DNA from: Climacium dendroides
Taxonomy: Eukaryota; Streptophyta; Bryopsida; Hypnales; Climaciaceae
NCBI GenBank assembly: GCA_950106755.1
Contig: OX467085.1
Coordinates: 1,860,001-1,924,000, forward strand
Length of the DNA stretch: 64,000 nt
Direction: 5' to 3'
This document shows, piece by piece, positions 52,346 through 62,109 of the stretch (the stretch's first letter is position 1; every line of letters begins with the position of its first letter). Position numbers and translations under genes: made by a program. Under the pieces are notes generated by a model. The model did not search any database and was not told the origin of the DNA. It saw only the letters and a list, made by a program, of their open reading frames with translations.

Positions 52346-54300
52346 ATGTCCGAAATTATAACACACAAGTTGCAAATCGTCGAAATAGTTAGGATTCATG
52401 GAAAAATGAAGTTTAAGGGAACCCTATTGCTTCCCCACACTTTTTCAATCGAAATGGGTGTTAAAAATAATCAGACTCTAAAAATCATGCTGTATTTAAT
52501 AGAAACCAAACCAATAAATTCTAGGCTTTTGACGTGGAAGCATGTCCGAAATCATAACACACAAGTTGCAAATCGTCGAAACAGTTAGGAATCATGGAAA
52601 AATGAAGTTTAAGAGAACCCTATTGCTTCCCCACACTTTTTCAATCGAAATGGGTGTTAAAAAAATCAGACTCTAAAAATCATGCTGTATTTAATAGAAA
52701 CCAAACCAATAAATTATAGGCTTTTGACGTGGATGCATGTCCGAAATTATAACACACAAGTTGCAAATCTTCGAAATAGTTAGGATTCATGGAAAAATGA
52801 AGTTTAAGAGAACCCTATTGCTTCCCCACACTTTTTCAATTGAAATGGGTGTTGAAGATTGAGACTCTAAAAATCATGTTGTATTCAATAGATACCAAAC
52901 CAATAAATTATAGGCTTATGACGTGGAAGCATGTCCGAAATTATAACACACAAGTTGCAAATCCTCGAAATAGTTAGGATTTATGGAAAAATGAAGTTTA
53001 AGAGATCCCTATTGCTTCCCCAGTCTTTTTCAATCGAAATGGGTGTTAAAAATAATCAGATTCTAAAAATCATGCTGTATTTAATAGAAACCAAACCAAT
53101 AAATTATAGACTTTTGACGTGGAAGCATGTCCGAAATTATAACACACAAGTTGCAAATCGTCGAAATAGTTAGGATTCATGGAAAAATGAAGTTTAAGAG
53201 AACCCTATTGCTTCCCCACACTTTTTCAATCGAAATGGGTGTTAAAAAAATCAGACTCTAAAAATCATGCTATATTTAATAGAAACCAAACCAATAAATT
53301 ATAGGCTTTTGACGTGGAAGCATGTCCGAAATTATAACACACAAGTTGCAAATCTTCGAAATAGTTAGGATTCATGGAAAAATGAAGTTTAAGAGAACCC
53401 TATTGCTTCCCCACACTTTTTCAATTGAAATGGGTGTTAAAAAAATGAGACATTCTATTAAAATCATGTTGTATTTAATAGAAACCAAACCAATAAATTA
53501 TAGGCTTTTGACGTCGAAGCATGTCCGAAATTATAACACACAAGTTGCAAATCGTCGAAATAGTTAGGATTCATGGAAAAATGAAGTTTAAGAGAACCCT
53601 ATTGCTTCCCCACACTTTTTCAATCGAAATGGGTGTTAAAAAAATCAGACTCTAAAAATCATGCTGTATTTAATAGATACCAAACCAATAAATTATAGGC
53701 TTTTGACGTGGAAGCATGTCCGAAATCATAATACACAAGTTGCAAATCGTCGAAATAGTTAGGATTCATGGAAAAATGAAGTTTAAGAGAACCCTATTGC
53801 TTCCCCACACTTTTTCAATCGAAATGGGTGTTAAAAAAATCAGACTCTAAAAATCATGCTATATTTAATAGAAACCAAACCAATAAATTATAGGCTTTTG
53901 ACGTGGAAGCATGTCCGAAATTATAACACACAAGTTGCAAATCGTCGAAATAGTTAGGATTCATGGAAAAATGAAGTTTAAGGGAACCCTATTGCTTCCC
54001 CACACTTTTTCAATCGAAATGGGTGTTAAAAATAATCAGACTCTAAAAATCATGCTGTATTTAATAGAAACCAAACCAATAAATTATAGGCTTTTGACGT
54101 GGAAGCATGTCCGAAATCATAACACACAAGTTGCAAATCTTCGAAATAGTTAGGATTCATGGAAAAATGAAGTTTAAGAGAACCCTATTGCTTCCCCACA
54201 CTTTTTCAATTGAAATGGGTGTTGAAGATTGAGACTCTAAAAATCATGTTGTATTTAATAGATACCAAACCAATAAATTATAGGCTTCTGACGTGGAAGC
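52346..54300 (+). repeat. Disrupted trimer zone
   Basis: Ten units in irregular order, including 195-bp units with CATGCTATATTTAATAG (53,265 and 53,851), the 199-bp unit (53,279), and a CATAATACACAAG unit (53,726). An AGGGAACCC plus GAAGATTGAG pair (53,911-54,300) is an incomplete trimer leading into the next regular run. Private changes include TAAATTCTAGG (about 52,515) and GAAACAGTTAGGAATC (about 52,577). Confidence 0.82.
53279..53477 (+). repeat. Rare 199-bp monomer, copy 2
   Basis: This unit carries the same GAGACATTCTATTAAAATC rearrangement as 16,508-16,706 but sits about 36.8 kb away in a different neighbourhood. It has CAATTGAAA before the variable segment where the first copy has CAATCGAAA. 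The two are therefore related but not identical over the whole unit. Confidence 0.9.
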
Positions 54301-56058
54301 ATGTCCAAAATTATAACACACAAGTTGCAAATCGTCGAAATAGTTAGGATTCATGGAAAAATGAAGTTTAAGAGATCCCTATTGCTTCCCCAGTCTTTTT
54401 CAATCGAAATGGGTGTTAAAAATAATCAGACTCTAAAAATCATGCTGTATTTAATAGAAACCAAACCAATAAATTATAGACTTTTGACGTGGAAGCATGT
54501 CCGAAATTATAACACACAAGTTGCAAATCGTCGAAATAGTTAGGATTCATGGAAAAATGAAGTTTAAGAAAACCCTATTGTTTCCCCATACTTTTTCAAT
54601 CGAAATGGGTGTTAGAAATAATCAGACTCTAAAAATCATGCTGTATTTAATAGAAACCAAACCAATAAATTATAGACTTTTGACGTGGAAGCATGTCCGA
54701 AATTATAACACACAAGTTGCAAATCTTCGAAATAGTTAGGATTCATGGAAAAATGAAGTTTAAGAGAACCCTATTGCTTCCCCACACTTTTTCAATTGAA
54801 ATGGGTGTTGAAGAATGAGACTCTAAAAATCATGTTGTATTTAATAGATACCAAACCAATAAATTATAGGCTTTTGACGTGGAAGCATGTCCAAAATTAT
54901 AACACACAAGTTGCAAATCGTCGAAATAGTTAGGATTCATGGAAAAATGAAGTTTAAGAGATCCCTATTGCTTCCCCAGTCTTTTTCAATCGAAATGGGT
55001 GTTAAAAATAATCAGACTCTAAAAATCATGCTGTATTTAATAGAAACCAAACCAATAAATTATAGACTTTTGACGTGGAAGCATGTCCGAAATTATAACA
55101 CACAAGTTGCAAATCGTCGAAATAGTTAGGATTCATGGAAAAATGAAGTTTAAGAAAACCCTATTGTTTCCCCATACTTTTTCAATCGAAATGGGTGTTA
55201 GAAATAAACAGACTCTAAAAATCATGCTGTATTTAATAGAAACCAAACCAATAAATTATAGACTTTTGACGTGGAAGCATGTCCGAAATTATAACACACA
55301 AGTTGCAAATCTTCGAAATAGTTAGGATTCATGGAAAAATGAAGTTTAAGAGAACCCTATTGCTTCCCCACACTTTTTCAATTGAAATGGTTGTTGAAGA
55401 ATGAGACTCTAAAAATCATGTTGTATTTAATAGATACCAAACCAATAAATTATAGGCTTTTGACGTGGAAGCATGTCCAAAATTATAACACACAAGTTGC
55501 AAATCGTCGAGATAGTTAGGATTCATGGAAAAATGAAGTTTAAGAGATCCCTATTGCTTCCCCAGTCTTTTTCAATCGAAATGGGTGTTAAAAATAATCA
55601 GACTCTAAAAATCATGCAGTATTTAATAGAAACCAAACCAATAAATTATAGGCTTTTGACGTGGAAGCATGTCCGAAATTATAACACACAAGTTGCAAAT
55701 CGTCGAAATAGTTAGGATTCATGGAAAAATGAAGTTTAAGGGAACCCTATTGCTTCCCCACACTTTTTCAATCGAAATGGGTGTTAAAAATAATCAGACT
55801 CTAAAAATCATGCTATATTTAATAGAAACCAAACCAATAAATTATAGGCTTTTGACGTGGAAGCATGTCCGAAATCATAACACACAAGTTGCAAATCTTC
55901 GAAATAGTTAGGATTCATGGAAAAATGAAGTTTAAGAGAACCCTATTGCTTCCCCACACTTTTTCAATTGAAATGGGTGTTGAAGATTGAGACTCTAAAA
56001 ATCATGTTGTATTTAATAGATACCAAACCAATAAATTATAGGCTTCTGAAGTGGAAGC
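54301..56058 (+). repeat. 586-bp trimer higher-order repeat, three copies
   Basis: Copies start at 54,301, 54,887 and 55,473. In the first two the middle unit has AAGAAAACCC, TTGTTTCCCCATAC and GTTAGAAATAATC, and the last unit has GAAGAATGAG. The third returns to the AGGGAACCC/GAAGATTGAG order seen at 50 kb. An alternative trimer therefore exists with the same total length. Confidence 0.89.
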
Positions 56059-56448
56059 ATGTCCGAAATTATAACACACAAGTTGCAAATCGTCGAAATA
56101 GTTAGGATTCATGGAAAAATGAAGTTTAAGGGAACCCTATTGCTTCCCCACACTTTTTCAATCGAAATGGGTGTTAAAAATAATCAGACTCTAAAAATCA
56201 TGCTGTATTTAATAGAAACCAAACCAATAAATTATAGGCTTTTGACGTGGAAGCATGTCCGAAATCATAACACACAAGTTGCAAATCGTCGAAATAGTTA
56301 GGATTCATGGAAAAATGAAGTTTAAGAGAACCCTATTGCTTCCCCACACGTTTTCAATTGAAATGGGTGTTGAAGATTGAGACTCTAAAAATCATGTTGT
56401 ATTTAATAGATACCAAACCAATAAATTATAGGCTTCTGAAGTGGAAGC

Positions 56449-56641
56449 ATGTCCGAAATTATAACACACAAGTTGCAAATCGTCGAAATAGTTAGGATTC
56501 ATGGAAAAATGAAGTTTAAGAGAACCCTATTGCTTCCCAGTGTTTTTCAATTGAAATGGGTGTTGAAGATTGAGACTCTAAAAATCATGTTGTATTTAAT
56601 AGATACCAAACCAATAAATTATAGGCTTCTGACGTGGAAGC
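56449..56641 (+). repeat. 193-bp monomer variant (CCCAGTGTTTTTC), copy 1
   Basis: Measured between conserved ATGTCC sites. CCCCACACTTTTTC is replaced by CCCAGTGTTTTTC, one base shorter, in a unit of the GAAGATTGAG type, giving 193 bp. The same change occurs in the units at 56,838-57,030 and 62,114-62,306. Confidence 0.88.
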
Positions 56642-56837
56642 ATGTCCAAAATTATAACACACAAGTTGCAAATCCTCGAAATAGTTAGGATTCATGGAAA
56701 AATGAAGTTTAAGAGATCCCTATTGCTTCCCCAGTCTTTTTCAATCGAAATGGGTGTTAAAAATAATCAGACTCTAAAAATCATGCTGTATTTAATAGAA
56801 ACCAAACCAATAAATTATAGACTTTTGACGTGGAAAC

Positions 56838-57030
56838 ATGACCGAAATTATAACACACAAGTTGCAAATCGTCGAAATAGTTAGGATTCATGGAAAAATG
56901 AGGTTTAAGAGAACCCTATTGCTTCCCAGTGTTTTTCAATTGAAATGGGTGTTGAAGATTGAGACTCTAAAAATCATGCTGTATTTAATAGATACCAAAC
57001 CAATAAATTATAGGCTTCTGACGTGGAAGC
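56838..57030 (+). repeat. 193-bp monomer variant, copy 2
   Basis: This unit has the CCCAGTGTTTTTC deletion type. It also has AACATGACCGAAAT in place of AGCATGTCCGAAAT and AATGAGGTTT in place of AATGAAGTTT. The next unit has GTTACGATTC. The whole combination is repeated at 62,114 (offset 5,276 bp). Confidence 0.88.
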
Positions 57031-57421
57031 ATGTCCAAAATTATAACACACAAGTTGCAAATCGTCGAAATAGTTACGATTCATGGAAAAATGAAGTTTA
57101 AGAGATCCCTATTGCTTCCCCAGTCTTTTTCAATCGAAATGGGTGTTAAAAATAATCAGACTCTAAAAATCATGCTGTATTTAATAGAAAGCAAACCAAT
57201 AAATTATAGACTTTTGACGTGGAAGCATGTCCGAAATTATAACACACAAGTTGCAAATCGTCGAAATAGTTAGGATTCATGGAAAAATGAAGTTTAAGAG
57301 AACCCTATTGCTTCCCCACACTTCTTCAATCGAAATGGGTGTTAAAAAAATGAGACTCTAAAAATCATGTTGTATTTAATAGATACCAAACCAATAAATT
57401 ATAGGCTTTGGACGTGGAAGC

Positions 57422-58989
57422 ATGTCCGAAATTATAACACACAAGTTGCAAATCTTCGAAATAGTTAGGATTCATGGAAAAATGAAGTTTAAGAGATCCC
57501 TATTGCTTCCCCAGTCTTTTTCAATCGAAATGGGTGTTAAAAATAATCAGACTCTAAAAATCATGCTGTATTTAATAGAAACCAAACCAATAAATTATAG
57601 ACTTTTGACGTGGAAGCATGTCCAAAATTATAACACACAAGTTGCAAATCGTCGAAATAGTTAGGATTTATGGAAAAATGAAGTTTAAGAGATCCCTATT
57701 GCTTCCCCAGTCTTTTTCAATCGAAATGGGTGTTAAAAATAATCAGACTCTAAAAATCATGCTGTATTTAATAGAAACCAAACCAATAAATTATAGACTT
57801 TTGACGTGGAAGCATGTCCGAAATTATAACACACAAGTTGCAAATCGTCGAAATAGTTAGGATTCATGGAAAAATGAAGTTTAAGAGATCCCTATTGCTT
57901 CCCCAGTCTTTTTCAATCGAAATGGGTGTTAAAAATAATCAGACTCTAAAAATCATGCTGTATTTAATAGAAACCAAACCAATAAATTATAGACTTTTGA
58001 CGTGGAAGCATGTCCGAAATTATAACACACAAGTTGCAAATCGTCGAAATAGTTAGGATTTATGGAAAAATGAAGTTTAAGAGATCCCTATTGCTTCCCC
58101 AGTCTTTTTCAATCGAAATGGGTGTTAAAAATAATCAGACTCTAAAAATCATGCTGTATTTAATAGAAACCAAACCAATAAATTATAGACTTTTGACGTG
58201 GAAGCATGTCCGAAATTATAACACACAAGTTGCAAATCGTCGAAATAGTTAGGATTTATGGAAAAATGAAGTTTAAGAGATCCCTATTGCTTCCCCAGTC
58301 TTTTTCAATCGAAATGGGTGTTAAAAATAATCAGACTCTAAAAATCATGCTGTATTTAATAGAAACCAAACCAATAAATTATAGACTTTTGACGTGGAAG
58401 CATGTCCGAAATTATAACACACAAGTTGCAAATCGTCGAAATAGTTAGGATTTATGGAAAAATGAAGTTTAAGAGATCCCTATTGCTTCCCCAGTCTTTT
58501 TCAATCGAAATGGGTGTTAAAAATAATCAGACTCTAAAAATCATGCTGTATTTAATAGAAACCAAACCAATAAATTATAGACTTTTGACGTGGAAGCATG
58601 TCCGAAATTATAACACACAAGTTGCAAATCGTCGAAATAGTTAGGATTCATGGAAAAATGAAGTTTAAGAGATCCCTATTGCTTCCCCAGTCTTTTTCAA
58701 TCGAAATGGGTGTTAAAAATAATCAGACTCTAAAATTCATGCTGTATTTAATAGAAACCAAACCAATAAATTATAGACTTTTGACGTGGAAGCATGTCCG
58801 AAATTATAACACACAAGTTGCAAATCGTCGAAATAGTTAGGATTTATGGAAAAATGAAGTTTAAGAGATCCCTATTGCTTCCCCAGTCTTTTTCAATCGA
58901 AATGGGTGTTAAAAATAATCAGACTCTAAAAATCATGCTGTATTTAATAGAAACCAAACCAATAAATTATAGACTTTTGACGTGGAAGC
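57422..58989 (+). repeat. Homogeneous run of eight 196-bp monomers
   Basis: Conserved ATGTCC sites fall at 57,422, 57,618, 57,814, 58,010, 58,206, 58,402, 58,598 and 58,794, each exactly 196 bp apart. All are AGATCCC/CCAGTC/AAAAATAATC units. They differ by only a few bases, mainly GGATTCATGG versus GGATTTATGG, TCTTCG in the first unit, and one AAAATTCATG at about 58,733. This is the most uniform single-unit stretch in the window. Confidence 0.93.
57967..58162 (+). repeat. Reference monomer, 196-bp class (AGATCCC/CCAGTC family)
   Basis: The unit runs from ATAG at 57967 to ATAG at 58163. Its markers travel together: AGATCCCTATTG instead of AGAACCCTATTG, CCCCAGTCTTTTT instead of CCCCACACTTTTT, and GTTAAAAATAATCAG in the variable segment. 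GGATTTATGG and TATAGACTTTTG are also common in this family. It dominates the window from about 47.8 kb onward. The CCAGTC marker appears once near 38,991 and again near 46,191 before that. Confidence 0.93.
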
Positions 58990-60161
58990 ATGTCCGAAAT
59001 TATAACACACAAGTTGCAAATCGTCGAAATAGTTAGGATTCATGGAAAAATGAAGTTTAAGAGAACCCTATTGCTTCCCCACACTTTTTCAATTGAAATG
59101 GGTGTTGAAGAATGAGACTCTAAAAATCATGTTGTATTTAATAGATACCAAACCAATAAATTATAGACTTTTGACGTGGAAGCATGTCCAAAATTATAAC
59201 ACATAAGTTGCAAATCCTCGAAATAGTTAGGATTCATGGAAAAATGAAGTTTAAGAGATCCCTATTGCTTCCCCAGTCTTTTTCAATCGAAATGGGTGTT
59301 AAAGATAATCAGACTCTAAAAATCATGCAGTATTTAATAGAAACCAAACCAATAAATTATAGACTTTTGACGTGGAAGCATGTCCGAAATTATAACACAT
59401 AAGTTGCAAATCCTCGAAATAGTTAGGATTCATGGAAAAATGAAGTTTAAGAGATCCCTATTGCTTCCCCAGTCTTTTTCAATCGAAATGGGTGTTAAAG
59501 ATAATCAGACTCTAAAAATCATGCAGTATTTAATAGAAACCAAACCAATAAATTATAGACTTTTGACGTGGAAGCATGTCCGAAATTATAACACACAAGT
59601 TGCAAATCGTCGAAATAGTTAGGATTTATGGAAAAATGAAGTTTAAGAGATCCCTATTGCTTCCCCAGTCTTTTTCAATCGAAATGGGTGTTAAAAATAA
59701 TCAGACTCTAAAAATCATGCTGTATTTAATAGAAACCAAACCAATAAATTATAGACTTTTGACGTGGAAGCATGTCCGAAATTATAACACACAAGTTGCA
59801 AATCGTCGAAATAGTTAGGATTTATGGAAAAATGAAGTTTAAGAGATCCCTATTGCTTCCCCAGTCTTTTTCAATCGAAATGGGTGTTAAAAATAATCAG
59901 ACTCTAAAAATCATGCTGTATTTAATAGAAACCAAACCAATAAATTATAGACTTTTGACGTGGAAGCATGTCCGAAATTATAACACACAAGTTGCAAATC
60001 GTCGAAATAGTTAGGATTCATGGAAAAATGAAGTTTAAGAGAACCCTATTGCTTCCCCACACTTTTTCAATTGAAATGGGTGTTGAAGAATGAGACTCTA
60101 AAAATCATGTTGTATTTAATAGATACCAAACCAATAAATTATAGACTTTTGACGTGGAAGC
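58990..60161 (+). repeat. Sub-array with AAAGATAATC/CATGCAG units
   Basis: A 194-bp unit, two 196-bp units with ACACATAAG, GTTAAAGATAATC and CATGCAGTATTT (59,184 and 59,380), two ordinary AGATCCC units and another 194-bp unit. The AAAGATAATC/CATGCAG unit is preceded each time by the GAAGAATGAG 194-bp unit, except where it is itself doubled at 59,380. Confidence 0.85.
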
Positions 60162-62109
60162 ATGTCCAAAATTATAACACATAAGTTGCAAATCCTCGAA
60201 ATAGTTAGGATTCATGGAAAAATGAAGTTTAAGAGATCCCTATTGCTTCCCCAGTCTTTTTCAATCGAAATGGGTGTTAAAGATAATCAGACTCTAAAAA
60301 TCATGCAGTATTTAATAGAAACCAAACCAATAAATTATAGACTTTTGACGTGGAAGCATGTCCGAAATTATAACACACAAGTTGCAAATCGTCGAAATAG
60401 TTAGGATTCATGGAAAAATGAAGTTTAAGGGAACCCTATTGCTTCCCCACACTTTTTCAATCGAAATGGGTGTTAAAAATAATGAGACTCTAAAAATCAT
60501 GTTGTATTTAATAGAAACCAAACCAATAAATTATAGGCTTTTGACGTGGAAGCATGTCCGAAATCATAACACAAGTTGCAAATCGTCGAAATAGTTAGGA
60601 TTCATGGAAAAATGAGGTTTAAGAGAACCCTATTGCTTCCCCACACTTTTTCAATTGAAATGGGTGTTGAAGATTGAGACTCTAAAAATCATGTTGTATT
60701 TAATAGATACCAAACCAATAAATTATAGCCTTCTGACGTGGAAGCATGTCCGAAATTATAACACACAAGTTGCAAATCGTCGAAATAGTTAGGATTTATG
60801 GAAAAATGAAGTTTAAGAGATCCCTATTGCTTCCCCAGTCTTTTTCAATCGAAATGGGTGTTAAAAATAATCAGACTCTAAAAATCATGCTGTATTTAAT
60901 AGAAACCAAACCAATAAATTATAGACTTTTGACGTGGAAGCATGTCCGAAATTATAACACACAAGTTGGAAATCGTCGAAATAGTTAGGATTCATGGAAA
61001 AATGAAGTTTAAGAGAACCCTATTGCTTCCCCACACTTTTTCAATTGAAATGGGTGTTGAAGAATGAGACTCTAAAAATCATGTTGTATTTAATAGATAC
61101 CAAACCAATAAATTATAGACTTTTGACGTGGAAGCATGTCCAAAATTATAACACATAAGTTGCAAATCCTCGAAATAGTTAGGATTCATGGAAAAATGAA
61201 GTTTAAGAGATCCCTATTGCTTCCCCAGTCTTTTTCAATCGAAATGGGTGTTAAAGATAATCAGACTCTAAAAATCATGCAGTATTTAATAGAAACCAAA
61301 CCAATAAATTATAGACTTTTGACGTGGAAGCATGTCCGAAATTATAACACACAAGTTGCAAATCGTCGAAATAGTTAGGATTCATAGAAAAATGAAGTTT
61401 AAGGGAACCCTATTGCTTCCCCACACTTTTTCAATCGAAATGGGTGTTAAAAATAATCAGACTCTAAAAATCATGTTGTATTTAATAGAAACCAAACCAA
61501 TAAATTATAGGCTTTTGACGTGGAAGCATGTCCGAAATCATAACACACAAGTTGCAAATCGTCGAAATAGTTAGGATTCATGGAAAAATGAGGTTTAAGA
61601 GAACCCTATTGCTTCCCCACACGTTTTCAATTGAAATGGGTGTTGAAGATTGAGACTCTAAAAATCATGTTGTATTTAATAGATACCAAACCAATAAATT
61701 ATAGCCTTCTGACGTGGAAGCATGTCCGAAATTATAACACACAAGTTGCAAATCGTCGAAATAGTTAGGATTTATGGAAAAATGAAGTTTAAGAGATCCC
61801 TATTGCTTCCCCAGTCTTTTTCAATCGAAATGGGTGTTAAAAATAATCAGACTCTAAAAATCATGCTGTATTTAATAGAAACCAAGCCAATAAATTATAG
61901 ACTTTTGACGTGGAAGCATGTCCAAAATTATAACACACAAGTTGCAAATCGTCGAAATAGTTAGGATTCATGGAAAAATGAAGTTTAAGAGATCCCTATT
62001 GCTTCCCCAGTCTTTTTCAATCGAAATGGGTGTTAAAAATAATCAGACTCTAAAAATCATGCTGTATTTAATAGAAACCAAACCAATAAATTATAGACTT
62101 TTGACGTGG
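60162..62109 (+). repeat. 5-monomer higher-order repeat, ~974 bp, two copies
   Basis: Copy 1 (60,162-61,135) is 196 + 196 + 192 + 196 + 194 bp. Copy 2 starts at 61,136 with 196 + 196 + 194 + 196 bp and then departs, its fifth unit being an AGATCCC type. Shared order: AAAGATAATC/CATGCAG unit, AGGGAACCC unit, AATGAGGTTT/GAAGATTGAG unit, TAGCCTTCTGACG with AGATCCC unit. Differences are the CA deletion, AATGAGACTC versus AATCAGACTC, CCCCACACG, and TTCATAGAAAAATG at about 61,382. Confidence 0.86.
60554..60745 (+). repeat. 192-bp monomer with CA deletion
   Basis: ATAACACACAAGTTGC is shortened to ATAACACAAGTTGC at about 60,567, a loss of one CA dinucleotide from the short CA run. The unit is otherwise a 194-bp GAAGATTGAG type. 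The matching unit in the next 5-mer copy (61,528-61,721) keeps the full CA run, so the deletion arose after that duplication or was repaired in the other copy. Confidence 0.88.

Larger units (their letters stand above)
56059..57421 (+). repeat. Mixed units including 193-bp variants; part of a 5,276-bp-offset duplicate
   Basis: Begins with an AGGGAACCC plus GAAGATTGAG dimer and continues through two 193-bp units. From about 56,675 to 57,440 it matches 61,951-62,716 (27 monomers away). Shared markers are ATGACCG, AATGAGG, CCCAGTGTTTTTC and GTTACGATTC. Differences include AGAAAGCAAACC versus AGAAACCAAACC and CACTTCTTC versus CACTTTTTC. Confidence 0.83.

Noticed and set aside
56838..57101. 87-codon open frame, the longest seen, also at 62,114-62,377
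   Set aside because: It is longer only because the 193-bp unit shifts the frame differently. The two copies belong to one duplicated segment.
57422..58644. Series of ~80-codon open reading frames, one per 196-bp unit
   Set aside because: They overlap one another, start and end in the same repeat segment read in two frames, and depend only on unit length. No ribosome-site, domain, signal or codon-bias evidence supports translation.
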